64,000 nucleotides of DNA from assembly GCF_040712315.1 (NCBI RefSeq), contig NC_134018.1, positions 11,738,835 to 11,802,834 of the forward strand. Reading direction: 5' to 3'. How positions within the stretch are numbered: the stretch's first letter is position 1; each line of letters opens with the position of its first letter. Positions 24,496 through 37,532 of the stretch are shown in pieces. The notes below the pieces were generated by a model. It was not told the DNA's origin, ran no database searches, and saw only the letters and a program-made list of their open reading frames with translations. Source of the stretch: Castanea sativa (Eukaryota; Streptophyta; Magnoliopsida; Fagales; Fagaceae). The position numbers and the translations under genes were made by a program.

Positions 24496-25045
24496 GATGC
24501 AATAAACTATTTCATGCGTACATTTTTTAAAATAAAATATGAATAACAAATTTTATAGAACATGACATACTTTTTCATTGAAATATATATTTGCACCAAT
24601 AATAAGTTTTTGAAAGAAAATTTAAATGGTTTTAAATAGGTTAGAATTATCTTACATTTAAAGGTTTACATAGTAATATAATAAAAATTTTAATTTATTA
24701 TATTACCATTTAAAACTTATTATATTACTAATTAATGAAATTTTATTATATTACACTTCACATAGTAAAATAATAAAGTTTTTTTTTGAAAACTTAAAAT
24801 AATAAAGTTTTACATAGTGATATAATAAATTTTTAATCGAGACTTTGTAAAACTTAGTATGTTACAAAACTTATTATATTACTATGTAAAACTTATTATT
24901 CAACAAATACATTATGATTGAGATGTGTGAGACCATTTGGCCAGGGTACAGGCAGCGCCAAATAATTTTTCATATATATAATATAAATGTTTGGGAAAAG
25001 TACCATTTTGATAAACTTTACTAGAGAATTTAATGATATATATTT
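24496..25045. repeat. Duplicated block, copy B, right part
   Basis: Continues the homology to copy A (12355 onward), starting at the duplicated GATGC. It holds several short runs of TTATTATATTACTA-type sequence. Near 25042 it leaves the homology; a short possible continuation (TATAGATAAATAT then AATCACAC) appears at about 28075-28100, suggesting a further insertion between. Confidence 0.65.
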
Positions 25046-25422
25046 ACTAGTCACTAACCCGTCCTATACACGGGAACTTACTTATTTGTGAAGTAGACTA
25101 AAATAATTTTATAAAATCTTAAATTGATTAAGAAACTACACCATTACATAATTTGCTCTTATATGACTTCAATTTGTGTCACAATTTAATGAATAAGTCG
25201 TTGCTTGAACGTGCAATGGCTTACAAAAAATATCAGATATTAAAACTTTTGAAAGACTAAAAAATATTAAAGAATTAAATGATTCACGACTTAGAAATTA
25301 TTGAAAAAAAACAAAATATATATGACTAAAAAATAGAAAAATATAGGGTTACATTCAAAAGAATAATTCATGGCTATAAGTTTGTACTCTATCATAAAAT
25401 ATCACGTTAGTGAAGTAGAGAG

Positions 25423-25497
<75 letters not shown>

Positions 25498-27239
25498 TCG
25501 ACATTTGAGTTTGAGTTTAAGTTGGACTTGTTAGAGAGATAAAATTTCACTCTTTGTTAAGTTTAGCATAAATAAAAATAATTTTGTTTAAAAAAAATGA
25601 TGAGTTTGAGTTTAAGTTATACTTGTTAGAGAGATAGAGTTTCAAATAAATGATAAGTTTGAGTTTAAGTTGAATTTGTTAGAGAGATAGATTTTCACTC
25701 CTTGTTAGGTTTGGACTAAAAAAATAATTTTATTTAAATAAAATGATAATTTTATTTAAATATTGTGCTAACGTGAAAAATTTTGAGAGTTTCAGAGGCT
25801 TCGGTTTTATATATAAAGGTGGGAGACGTCTTTCCCTGATGTGGAATTGAGCAAATCCATGAAGGTCTTCACCCAAAGTAGACAATACCTTTTAAGGAAG
25901 AGGTTTATCCCTCCACATAAGAGAAAAAGGAAAGAATTTATTTAAAATCAAATATCATAAAAATCAAGTTGTTAATGTTAATTACAATTTTTTATAATAC
26001 ACTATACGTATATTAAAAAAAAAAGGATTAGATGGATTTGGTGAATAATTTGGATTATAACACATTACACTAAAAAATAAGGATTAGATGAAGAATTTGG
26101 ATTATAACACATTGCACTAAAAAATAAGGATTAGATGGATTAGATGAAGAATTTGGATTTAATCAACTTAAGATTTTTATCAACTTAGAAATTATAGGAA
26201 AAGAAAAATTATATATATATATATATTTTTTTAAATATAAAAATCTAAGTGATTTATATCAAAAATTTCATGTATGATGCACGTGAAAAATTAGATTTAT
26301 CAACTTATAAATCATATTAATTGACTAAATTCCTTGTACGATAATTATATATTAATATACTTATTAATATAATTAATATACAATAAATAAATCATAATAT
26401 ATACTTATTAATATAAAAATTAACATTAATAAAAAATAGTTCATTATCTGTTATAATTTTTATTAATATATATTAATTTTTACAAATTAATAAATAAATC
26501 ATATTAATATTTGAGGTCATATGCACGTGAAATATGATTTATATTTTTTGATATAAATCATATTTTTATTACATTTTTATGAAAAATCTAATAAAGATAT
26601 GATTTATATCTAAGACTCTATAATTTGGGTTAGAAATTATATATCTTATATAATTTCTAAACAATCAAATTAACATTAAAAAAAAAAATTAATTGACAAT
26701 CCGTAACAATTCTCTAAATTGGATTAAATTTAAGGAAATCAACTTAAACAAATACGCAAAATATGTTCAATTTGATGGGAAAAAAGGTAGAGAAAAAAAA
26801 ATGTACTTGTAAGGTTGTAGGTAGAAGAAGAGAATAATAGATGTTGTAGGTAAAAGAAGAGCAGAATAGCACAAAAGAACCATGTGATGAGTATTAATTA
26901 TGAATTACTTGATATATATACACACACATACTCCATGTTGCAACCTTAGACAAAATAAACTAAAGAAAAGAACAAATTAAACACTACGTTGCTGTATTTT
27001 TTTTCACTTAAAAATACTTATATATCCACATTGAAGAATTTTATATGAACAAAAAGTCTAAAACTAATATTAATTGAATAGAATTTTTTAAACAAAAATT
27101 CTAAACACTAGGTTGCAACCTTAGACAAAATAAACTAAAGAGAAGAACAAATTAAACACTGCATTGTTGTATTTTTATCCACTTAGAAATACAGCAAGTG
27201 TAATTCAACTTTAATCAAATTAAGATTTTTATTCACTTA
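25046..27239. other. AT-rich intergenic DNA with microsatellite and small tandem repeats
   Basis: No gene seen. Contents: (ATA)n at 25423-25497; three imperfect copies of a unit starting GAGTTTGAGTTTAAGTT between 25506 and 25745; three copies of a ~50-60 bp unit with AAGGATTAGATG and ATTTGGATTATAACACATT (26024-26160); and a ~75-bp direct repeat starting TTGCAACCTTAGACAAAATA at about 26938 and 27113. Confidence 0.7.
25423..25497. repeat. (ATA)n trinucleotide microsatellite
   Basis: 25 uninterrupted trinucleotide units, 75 bp. Confidence 0.97.
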
Positions 27240-27995
27240 GAAATTGATAGAGTATTGATTTTGCCTATCTCCAAGTCGTCCATACGGGTCGTCCGTGACC
27301 CGGCTGGAATTGTAAACACCCTCTGAAACCAACCTGTAACTACCTCGTCCAAGGAAGAAGAGCTCTGGACGAGGTAAGCACCACCAGAGAATGAGGCGCT
27401 CGTCCAGAGTGCTGACAACCTCGTCTTGAAGGAATCTGTCTGTTAGACGAGACAGCCCCTGCGCATGTGCCAAAGTACACTCAACTAAGGAATTCCAGGA
27501 GGAGGGTATCATACTTAGGAAAATCTCCGAATATAATGTGATAATTGCTTATCCCACGCATAACTGCTAGGTATCTGTTGTGAAATAGAAGCATAACTCC
27601 TAAATGGTTATGAAAGTTACGTTTAATCCTTGCACCTCCTTGAATCCAGGGGAGGTTCGAATTTTGATAACTGTCTATGAGAACACTATATAAAGACTGA
27701 TTCAGACAAAGCAAAGGTATGTTGTGATTTTACTCCCAAAAAGTTGGAACTCCAAAAATATAAAGAGAAAAACTAACTTTGTCATTGGAGGGTTTTTGGC
27801 CGGTAGCCCCGGTCACCTTTGATTCGCTTTTCTTTCTTTCTTCAGGCCGTTGGGAGAGCAAGTGGTCCTTTCAAGTCCGAAACATTCAGCCTACTGATCT
27901 TCTTTGCATCATCAGAAATTATAGTTGGAAAACTTATATGATATTTTTTCTTAAAATCTAAAAATTTAAGAAAATTTTTACAATTTGGTGCTACC
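27240..27995 (+). mobile_element. LTR-like fragment (probable solo LTR)
   Basis: Much more GC-rich than its surroundings, with repeated CTCGTCCA / GACGAGG strings typical of LTRs in tree genomes. A TATA box (CTATATAAAG, about 27688-27697) precedes a GATTCAGAC stretch, and a U5-like tract with GGTTTTTGGCCGGTAGCCCCGG (quoted in part) follows. No gag or pol accompanies it. No matched LTR partner or clean target-site duplication was found, so exact ends are uncertain. Confidence 0.5.
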
Positions 27996-29326
27996 ACTTG
28001 GTGCAACAACGACACTAAACTCAACTTTTATTATATATAATAATATGATATATATAGATAATAAAAAATATATATAGATAAATATAAAAAATCACACGTA
28101 ATGACCGACAACATAAGAATCAGTTATAAAATACTTATTAGATAATTAAGTATTTTATAAAACAATGAAGAAAAAAAAAAAATCCTTTGAAACTACTTCA
28201 AAACCAACCAACCAGCCAGAAAAGAAAAGCTTTACTATTCAACCATTTTGAAGCCATTCAAAATTGACGCATGGCACACTATGACTCAAACCTTTCTAAG
28301 GAAGAGGAACCATCACGCAATTGCATGCCTTGTGCTTGTGCTTGTGCCACCATCATTGAATTCCTTAAGCTTTTCACCCTCTTTTGATGTGTCAACAAGT
28401 CAATGTCTGACACGGGAAAATTGAAAACCATTTTATCATCATCATTGTCGTCATGAAGGACTATACCTAACGATACTTATTTAATGTGTTCCAATAGAAA
28501 ATTCTTAACCAAACTTTTGATTAAAAAGCACAATCATAATTATGTATAACTTGATAAGATTAAGTTCCCTTTATTCTTTAATCATTGCAGTTTGGAAATG
28601 CCTTTTTCAGTATTCATATACCTACCCAGCTGATTACCCACATAGCAAACAAACTGGTATATGAAAATGATCAGTTAGGTGGAATTTTATTCCAGATGTC
28701 CCATTGGACCTTGCCTATATATGGGGGTCCTTTTCCACCAAATACAAAACACCAAACCAATAGGGGTTAAAGTGTTCAATTCAACAAGGGACGGTAAACC
28801 CTAAGTATAAATTATTAATGAGTTCTTGTATATATGGACAAACATACTTTGGCACGCACTTTCACGTAATTTTTATATTAATTAACGTGTGAATGGATAA
28901 TATTACTTACACATAAGCCTATTATTGATGGTTATGAAAATTAATTCAATCATCACTTGACATATATATTAATTAGTTGTGACAAAAGGCATGTTTGGTA
29001 CATGTATTTAAATATATATTTTCAGTTTTTAAATAATATTACATATATTTACACACATTTTTTCACTCATATATTTTTTAAAAAAATTAAAAACAGTTAT
29101 TTAAACAAACGTGTTATTAGTTTTTTTTTCCTACTAATCAGAAAAATTATGTATATATGCACGTACTGATTTGAGATGTGACTTTTTTTAATGCACACCT
29201 GGAATGTGATTGAATAAACAAAGACAGATGTGGACTAATCTTTTTCAATTTTAATGGGAAGGGGAGGTGTTTCTAATTTCTATGCATGCAAATGGGTTCT
29301 CTTTCAGGGGATAAAAAACAAAGGGA

Positions 29327-29364
<38 letters not shown>

Positions 29365-31600
29365 TATTTAAAATAGAATACTTTCATGAATAACAATTCG
29401 GTTGATATAAATTATACTATACATTAATATAAGAGCAGTATCATGTGCACCCCACATATGGCTATTTAAGTTACATACATACATTCAAATTCATCTCTAT
29501 CCGGGTGTGTATTGTTAGAAATTTTTAACAATTGCGAACGGCAAGTTTGTATTTATAACAACTATATTGTAGCAAGTTTGTATTTATTTTTTATTCATTT
29601 GTATTCTCGCTTTTCTCTCATAGTCTTATCTCTACTCTCTGACTCTCTCATTCATTATTTTTTTAGAGAGTTTAACTTATAGTGTCCGCTCCTGATGAAC
29701 GCTCTTTGTCATCAGATCAAAACACCAATCAGTTTTTGATGTAGGCGGAGATTGAACCTCAAATCTCTTATTCAACCATCAGAGATTTTACCAGTTGAGC
29801 TAACTGAAACCCATTATTTTTATATTATTGATTGTATAGTTTATATTATTTTATTATGTTATATGTAAAAATAAAAAGTTGAATGTTGGATGTATTGTTA
29901 AATAAATTGCCATAATAAATAAAATAGTCTTTTAAAGTGTAAATAAGTATTTTTTTTTAAACCCAAATGACTACTCTCTAAGAAATAGGCAAACTTTATA
30001 TATATATATATCTATATATATTCCGAAACCTCACCAAACCAAAAACCCAAATGGGACTAATATTTTCCCCCTAATTAATTAAGATGGTTGAGGGGATCAT
30101 TCACAGTCGTTCTACTTCTAGCTATACATGATTAATGTAACTCCTTTTACTATTGAGAAATCAATATTTGAGGGTGTAGAAGGTGGGAATAATGTTTAAG
30201 TATTACTAATAAAAAACCAATATCCATAAAGCAAAGGCCCTAACGCTAATTAATGGGTGCACCTAATGAATACTACTACTAACATCTCATAAAGTGTGAA
30301 GAGGGACAGAACAACAGCAATAGTATAGAGGTTGATACAACATCACATATTATAAGAGGGTTGATGGGGCCGGTAAAGAACAAAGAAAATACCATACTGG
30401 TTGGTTGAAGATAAAGATCCATCTCTTACCAAATGAATGAATTTTAAACAATTTTTTTTTTCTTTTACTCGTATTCTTTATTGAAATGGAAATAATAATA
30501 AAAAAAAAAGGTGAGGGGGGAATGTGTAATTGTGTTAGCTAATGCTTACAGCTTTGGCCTTTTAAATCCAAAAGGGTTAAAATTCTCTTGATCTAGATCC
30601 ACCAATCAACTGTGAGACCATTCTGTGAAAATGTTCATTTCATCATTAATCATGCCATAGATTAACCATTTAACGTGGGAGAAATTATCAAAATCCCATT
30701 TCATCCCATTAATTAATAACTATTCAATTTTTGAAACTTTCAGAAGTCAGTAGATTTAGAAATCAAAACTCCAATATTCTTAGCACTGTAATGGGATTTT
30801 TAATCTTTATATCAATTATTGAAAGTAGAAATAAAGCTTACAAACTCTTTTCAAATGTATATTTGTATCCGCTTATTTTCATTGATTTATTTTGTTTATC
30901 GTTAAAAATACTGGTTATGAGTTGAAAAATTCTAAAAGAAAACCGCCCAAAAAACCCAAAACCATCTAAAGTGTGTACGAGATTTTTGCCTTTTATTTAT
31001 TTTTTTAAATTTTGGTAAATAGTTAAAATTTTATCTTTTTTAAAAATAAGCTAATTTATAATACTTTGTTGTACATTTAACATTAAAGTTATTATTTTTT
31101 TATTTACTTTTTATAAACTCAATATTAATAAACTATCGAAAATCATGGAATACCAAACAGACTTACAAATTTAGGAAATTATAGTATTTTATATGACTCT
31201 TAAAAGACATGCAAATTAAAAAAAAAAAAAATCTTGAATAAAGAATTTCATTGCATAGCAATAGCATCTCTGTCCCATACAAAAAGACTTTGCACCATAC
31301 ACGATTCCTTCCTATTATAAAACTAATATTCTCAGGGGCTTCTTATCTAGATCACATCACAAAGATGCTTGGTCTGTGTGCATGTCGACAAAGTTTTATC
31401 ACTTTAAAAAGCTTGTAAAATCTTTCACCACTTCAACACGCATCTGAAATTCCCAAACAACCCTTTTGTATGAAATGACCGAAACACCCCTCACACCTAC
31501 ATCCAAAAAAAAACTTTCATACCTTGACCCAAAACACAGCCATTTCTACGTAGAAACCCAAGAAGCCGGCAAGTTGGACTGTATTGGAAATCCTCAAAAA
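27996..31600. other. Intergenic DNA upstream of the SGP1-like gene
   Basis: About 3.6 kb without a recognisable gene. It contains a (CT)n-(TA)n tract at about 29328-29363, a SINE at 29653-29821 and scattered A/T runs. Open frames here are short and unconvincing. Confidence 0.6.
29653..29821 (-). mobile_element. tRNA-derived SINE
   Basis: On the minus strand the body (29811 to about 29663) starts GGGTTTCAGT, has an A box in TTAGCTCAACTGG, a B box in GAGGTTCAATCTC and a short A-rich tail. It is flanked by the direct repeat CATTATTTTT at 29653-29662 and 29812-29821. Confidence 0.75.
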
Positions 31601-31619
31601 TACCGGTCAACCGCCCCCC

Positions 31620-31626
31620 TATAAAC
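31620..31626 (+). promoter_or_regulatory. Probable TATA box of the SGP1-like gene
   Basis: TATAAAC in a locally C-rich context, 93 bp before the uORF start and 124 bp before the main ATG. Spacing fits a short plant 5' UTR. Confidence 0.55.
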
Positions 31627-31718
31627 ACAGTAACCTCCTCATCAGCTTCTTTGTTAGTTAAAAAAACATATTACCACACTCACAACAACATTAGAATACA
31701 CACACAAAATTAAAAACA

Positions 31719-31778
31719 ATGAGAGAACAAGAAGGTTTCTACAATCTTCATGGCCAAGATTATTCACGGTGCAGCTAG
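31719..31778 (+). other. Upstream ORF overlapping the SGP1-like start codon
   Basis: An ATG 31 bases before the main start opens a 19-codon frame that ends at TAG 31776-31778, 28 bases inside the main coding region and in a different frame. If this ATG lies on the mRNA, ribosomes using it would pass the main start, so it could dampen translation. Confidence 0.5.
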
Positions 31779-33890
31779 AAAGATGACACAACTTTGTCGA
31801 AAAGTTGTTCATGTCAATATCCGGTGGAGAGTACTAGAAAGGGTCTCGTTTATTAGGCAATTTTTTCGATTCATTTGGGATAGAATTATAGTTTGTTCAA
31901 TAGGGAAGTCGACTCAGTACCGGCGGTTGTCCAGCCGGGGTTCTTTTGCGCTGCCGCCGGAGGCCGTAGAGGCGGGTTTGGGATTGGATGAACAAGCCAG
32001 CACCGCACGTAGTGAGCATGACTTGGATTCGGATTTGGTTGCCTTGAAAATCAGCTTGTTGGGTGATTGCCAGATTGGTAAAACAAGCTTTTTGGTAAGT
32101 AGATTTAGTATTTAATTAGTGATTAGCTTCATGAAATTTTAGCTTCAAAACATGATTTACTCCACCTAACATGATTTATTTTTATTGAAGATCAAGTATG
32201 TGGGAGATGAGCAGGAAAAGAGAAACTTGGAGATGGCAGGATTAAATTTGATGGATAAAACTTTATCCGTACAAGGTGCCCGGATTTCATTGGAAATATG
32301 GGATGTGGGAGGTATGTTAATTAATAATTTTACTAATCTTGTTTGATTTTGTTTTTGGTGATTATATTGTCATATTTTATAACTTCAAGTAATATCATTT
32401 TTTGGTATATATATATATTTGGATGTAGGTGACCACAGATCACTGGACCATGTTCCAATGGCTTGTAAAGATGCAGTAGCAATTTTGTTTATGTTTGATC
32501 TTACTAGCCGGAGTACACTAAATAGGTATGCTTTATAATTTTTCTTATTCTTTTAAATGAAAAATAAATCTCAATAGTTATACTTATATTTGTAGAAGCT
32601 TGTGTTTTTGTTCATTTGCAGTGTTATTGGATGGTATAATGAAGCAAGAAAATGGAATCAGGTATATAAGAAAACATTAATTCTGCATTAGTAATCAATA
32701 TCAGTTATTTAATATTGATGTATATGTCAGTTTTATAGTGACCACTCCATTAATGTTAATGAGGCTTCAATTTCTTCTATATGCCATTAACAATAATAAT
32801 TGACATTTTGAAAATAAATTGCCTGACTAATTAGGAAAGAGAAAAAGACATGAAGTAAGATACAATAGTTTTTCCGTCATTATATAAATGTGAAAATGAT
32901 TCTCCCCACAAAAGAACTTTGATTTCAAAGCTGATACCTGTGGCCTGCAAAATCAGTGCCTATGATTCCTTTAGTTGTCTTTTCGAGTTAGTGGAGCCCC
33001 AAAGTTCATGATTGAGCACTGTTATGAATATTGGATATGAATTTATATCTAAATTCTATTTTCTTTTTTCTTTTCTTTTTTTGCAGACTGCAATTCCCAT
33101 AATAATAGGAACAAAATTTGATGATTTTGTTAGGCTTCCCCCGGATTTGCAATGGACAATTGTGACTCAGGTAATTAAATATTTCCCTCAAAATTGTTTC
33201 ATTAGATAATTTATTTTGGATATTTTTCTAAAGTGGGATCCAAGTCCAACCTAATTTAACAAATGGGGTTTTGATAAGTTACATTTAATTAAAAGTTAAA
33301 AAAGCAAAAAAAGGTAAAGTAAGTCCTTTAGTCTTGAAGAAGAAAGGAATAATTAGTAAATTAATGTTGGCTAAACACTGCAGTAGCTTAAACATTACTG
33401 CAGATAATATGTGATTATGTTCAACCCATATTCCACGTCCTAACAGGAATATGAGAATGTTCTAGGAAAATAGGCGAAGACTTAAAAGTCTTCCTTTGTC
33501 AATCTTTGAGAATTGGAAATTTGACATTTGCCAAACCTTATTTCTCTCTCCGCGTTAGGGAGGGCCACATGTTTTGTAAAGTCGTGTCAGAATTTAATCT
33601 TAAGAACAACTTTAGACAAAGAATTTTGTTTAAAGATTAATTATAGGTAGCTTTCTATCAAAGATTAGATATATATATACGATATTGATGATTTAATATT
33701 TGTGTGTACACATATATACCTACAGGCCAGGGCATATGCAAGGGCAATGAAGGCGACACTTTTCTTCTCAAGTGCAACCCACAACATCAATGTCAACAAG
33801 ATTTTCAAATTCATTATGGCCAAGCTCTTTAACCTGCCGTGGACGGTAGAGAGAAATTTGACAATTGGGGAGCCCATCATCGATTTCTAA
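31750..33890 (+). CDS. SGP1: Septum-promoting GTP-binding protein 1 homologue (Spg1/Tem1-type small GTPase)
   Basis: Six exons (31750-32094, 32191-32311, 32429-32525, 32622-32661, 33087-33170, 33726-33890), all with GT-AG introns, join in phase into 283 residues. A basic, Arg-rich N-terminal extension of ~95 residues precedes a Ras-like GTPase domain. The P-loop GDCQIGKT is at residues 105-112, WDVGGDHR (switch II) at 152-159 and TKFD, in place of the usual NKxD, at 210-213. SSAT at 244-247 is the G5 site. The C-terminus ends EPIIDF with no prenylation cysteine, as in Spg1/Tem1 relatives. In Arabidopsis the SGP proteins bind MAP4K-alpha kinases in a pathway like the fission-yeast septation network; the same role here is inferred from family. 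No damage is seen. Confidence 0.93.
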
Positions 33891-34965
33891 GGTGTTTTTT
33901 TGCACTGACCCATGTCTGTACATAGCTGATCAACAAGCCCAAAAAAAAGAAATAAAGAAAAAAAGAAATAAAAATGTGTTAAATCCAAGCAGATTGTCTC
34001 CACTCTCTAGGGCTGACCACCTATTTGTCTTTTTTTGTTTGTTTGTTTTTTAATTTTTATTATGGAAAGGAGGATGGTGATAGATTTTTTCTCCTTACTG
34101 GCAGATATAGGAAATAATTCTATGTCTGAGAAAACATTATGTTAGTGGTTGTATTAGTACTTTTTAACAAGCAAAGAAATACAAAGATCAGACTATTAAT
34201 TAGTCTCTCTTTTCTTCCTCTGTCAACTTGTTTCACATTTTTCCTTATCCTTGGTAGAGGGGAATTTTCTAATGGCACATGAATCAAATCCAAGTGTTCA
34301 AATAAAGGAAGAAAATAAAAGGTTATTGAGAAAAGAGAGCAAAAGTGAGGGTTTTTGCAGTTCAACTAATGGCTTACGTTTACAAGGGAAAACACTTAGT
34401 GACTACATTTTTACTATACAAGAGTGTATATTACAAAAAACTAAAATAACATATACACGCACATAATGGTTGACCTATATGGGCCATTGATTATACCTTA
34501 TTCAAGGATCATTGATATGCCTTGATTCAAGGTAGAGTAAAGGGCCATGACTAAGATACACGCACATGCATAGAAATAGAGGGCAAATGCATTAAGTCAT
34601 ATGACCATGAATATTCCTCCTCAAGCTACCCAAGGTGGATTCTTGAGTTTGGAATTGTATTTTCGTGGAGAAAAACATGACCATGAATTTGCGGATTGGA
34701 TGCAATTAGATCGAGCATATTGTGAAATGAACTATGCAAAATACTAGTCATGGCAACAAAAAATGTCAATCAATGACTAGAGAACGGTTGTACCACTTAC
34801 CTAAAAGTGGCTACTATGGTAAGAGAATGACACTACACTAGTGGCTTGGAGAATATTAGCAGAGGAATATGTCATGGTCAAACACATGTATGAGTTGGCA
34901 TATTTCACATAAATTGAACCCCAAAAAAAAGTGAGACAATAATTTTCAAAATTTATTTTCATGTT
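33891..34965. other. 3' flank of the SGP1-like gene
   Basis: The 3' UTR probably lies in the first few hundred bases (A-rich with AATAAAG/AATAAAA near 33952-33973). Beyond that I see no gene or repeat up to the TA tract that borders the viral cluster. Confidence 0.55.
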
Positions 34966-34983
34966 TATATATATATATATATA
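34966..34983. repeat. (TA)n tract at the left edge of the viral cluster
   Basis: Perfect TA repeats directly abut the truncated 5' end of component A. A second TA tract abuts the other end of the cluster at 51967. Confidence 0.9.
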
Positions 34984-35019
34984 GCCGTTTCTCAGCCAAG
35001 ATCCATAAGTCAGCTTAAG

Positions 35020-36495
35020 TTGTTAAAAATCCATACAACCTCTAGCAGTTCCTCCTCTGAAACAGAAGATGAACCTCTAGAAGCTAAGTGGAAACGGTTA
35101 AGAATGAAAAGGCTTGAAAACCGTGCCAGCAAAGCCCATCAGCTTATCTCCAAAGCTTACAAAAGATCTAAGAAGCCTGGAAAACATGTCCCTCCCAAGC
35201 CGGGAAAATGTTATAGTTGCGGCAAGCGTGACCATCTCAAAAAAGATTGTACCACCAAAGCCTCTCACCTAAAAATAGGTGACCCCATTATCAAGCCTCA
35301 GGAGCTTAGCCAAACCCACCAACCTTCGGGACAGGAACCAAGCAAACATCAACCCAAGGTAGATTTAAAGCAAATCTACAATAGGTTTACCCAGTCCAAG
35401 AAGGAAGTTAAGATCAACGACCTTCAAAGAGAAGCCAAGGAGACCAGGAGTGAAATTAGAACCTTAGAGCAAAATCTTAAAGCCCTCCAGAAAACTCAAC
35501 CCTTGGAAAATACTTCTTATCAAGGCAATAAGAAAGATCCCTCAGTTAATCAAACTACAGCTGATCTCATCTATGAACCCAGCAAAGAATTATTTTTAGA
35601 TGCTATCACCAGGATTAACTTCCATAAATGGCATTCCAAAGTCAGGATTGTCATTAGCAAAGATTTTGAATTCGAGGTCATAGCCTTAATTGATTCAGGT
35701 GCTGATCTCAACTGCATTCAAGAAGGAATCATTCCCTCCAAATATTTCGAAAAGTCTAGGGAACGTTTGACATCCGCAAGTGGCGAAAAAATGCAGATTG
35801 AATTCAAACTTCCTAAAGCCCATGTTTGCCAAGATAACATGTGTTTTAAAACCACGTTTGTTCTTGTCAAAAATATGACAGACAAGGTCATCCTAGGGAA
35901 TCCTTTCCTTTGCATCCTTTACCCTTTCACAGTGGATAGTGAAGGAATCACTACCCAACCCTTTGGCCAAACCATCAAGTTTAAGTTTATCAGTGAACCA
36001 GTACCTAGAAACATTAGCACTATCCAAGCTGACACATTCTCCAAAACCTTAAACCTGATTAGTGCCAAGTCCATACATCTTAAGTACCTTCAGGAGGAAA
36101 TTAGGTACAAGAAAATTGAGGACCAACTAGCTTGTAAAACCCTCCAAGAAGAGATCAGAAAGTTTGAGGAAAAACTTAAGCAAGAAGTCTGCTCTGATCT
36201 ACCCACAGCCTTTTGGCATAGAAAGAGACACGAGGTAGCTCTTCCTTATGTCAAAGATTTTAATGAAAAGGATATCCCTACCAAAGCTCGACCTATCCAA
36301 ATGAACCAGGAACTTATGAATACCTGCAGAGCAGAGATAGAGGACCTCCTTAAGAAAGGAATCATCAGGAAATCTAGATCACCATGGTCTTGTCCAGCCT
36401 TTTATGTTCAGAAAAATGCTGAGATTGAAAGAGGTGTCCCTAGATTAGTTATCAATTACAAGCCCCAACAAAAAAGACTTAGTCAACAGGCTTAG
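35020..36495 (+). pseudogene. Component A: coat C-terminus, zinc knuckle, protease and start of RT
   Basis: Open for 491 residues. A Ser-rich stretch and basic region lead to a CCHC zinc knuckle, CYSCGKRDHLKKDC (35209-35250), the coat protein's RNA-binding motif. A charged coiled-coil-like linker follows, then the aspartic protease with DSG at 35692-35700 in IALIDSGADLNCI. From about 36190 the RT N-terminal part starts (FWHRKRHEVALPYV, IQMNQELMNTCRAEI, SPWSCPAFYV). Just after LVINYKP a small deletion plus frame change (about 36468-36480) ends the frame. The first codon listed is not a real start because the element is truncated upstream. Confidence 0.87.
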
Positions 36496-37525
36496 CAAAG
36501 CAGTTGTCTTCAGCAAGTTTGATATGAAGAGTGAATTTTGGCAAATACAAATCAGAGAGCCTGATAGGTATAAAACATCCTTCACCATACCCTTTGGTCA
36601 TTATGAGTGGAATGTGATGCCTTTCGGTCTAAAAAATGCACCTTCTGAGTTCCAAAATATCATGAATGAGATTTTTAATCCATTCTCCAGCCATGCCATT
36701 GTGTACATCGACGATGTACTCATTTTTTCAGAATCCTTGGAACAGCATCAGAAGCACTTAAGAGCATTCCTTCATACCATCAAACTCAATGGTCTTGTTG
36801 TGTCAGCCCCCAAGATCAAACTTTTCCAAACCAGAGTCCGTTTCTTAGGATTTGATATTCACCATGGTGTCATCAAACCCATAGAAAGAGCTATCCAGTT
36901 TGCAGATAAGTTTCCAGATGAAATCCTAGATAAAACCCAGCTCCAGAGATTTATAGGGTCTCTCAATTACATCTCAGATTTCTATCAAAACCTCAGACAA
37001 CAATTCAAACTCCTTTTTGATAGACTTCGAACAAATCCATCTCCCTGGACTCCAGCCCATACTACAATTGTCCAGCACATCAAACAATATGTCAAAACTC
37101 TTCCCTGTTTAGGAATTCCTGCTGACAATTCCTTCAAAATTGTCCAGACCGATGCCTCAAACATAGGTTATGGTGGCATCCTTCTCCAGCGTGCTAGCCC
37201 CAATTCTCCTGAACAGATAGTCTGTTTCCATTCGGGAATTTGGACTCCCACCCAGATTAATTATAGTACTATTAAGAAAGAAATACTATCTATAGTACTA
37301 TGCATTTCAAAGTTTCAAAGTGATCTATTAAATCAAAAGTTTTTAATCAGGATTGATTGTAAATCCGCAAAACATGTTTTAGAAAAAGATGTTCAAAACA
37401 TTGCATCAAAACAAATTTTTGCACGATGGCAAGCCATCCTTTCATTTTTTGATTTTGATTTAGAATTCATTGAAGGAAGCCAGGAACGATCACGATTTCC
37501 TAACCCGTGAATTTTTGCGAATCAC
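36473..37525 (+). pseudogene. Component A: reverse transcriptase and RNase H
   Basis: Continues RT after the frame break: VFSKFDMKSEFWQIQI, HYEWNVMPFGLKNAPSEFQ and the catalytic YIDD at 36704-36715, then FLGFDIHHGVI and TQLQRFIGSLNYISDFY. RNase H begins with IVQTDASNIGYGG (Asp at 37151-37153) and includes KKEILSIVLCISKFQ and RIDCKSAKHVL. A second frameshift near 37480 shifts the end of RNase H (DHDFLTREFL) into the frame that runs on into the next ORF. Motifs are intact otherwise, suggesting modest age. Confidence 0.9.
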
Positions 37526-37532
37526 GGCCAAG

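Noticed and set aside
29692..29811. A tRNA gene
   Set aside because: A- and B-box-like sequences are present, but there is no cloverleaf-consistent acceptor stem that I can see, and there is an A-rich tail with flanking direct repeats, so it is a SINE.
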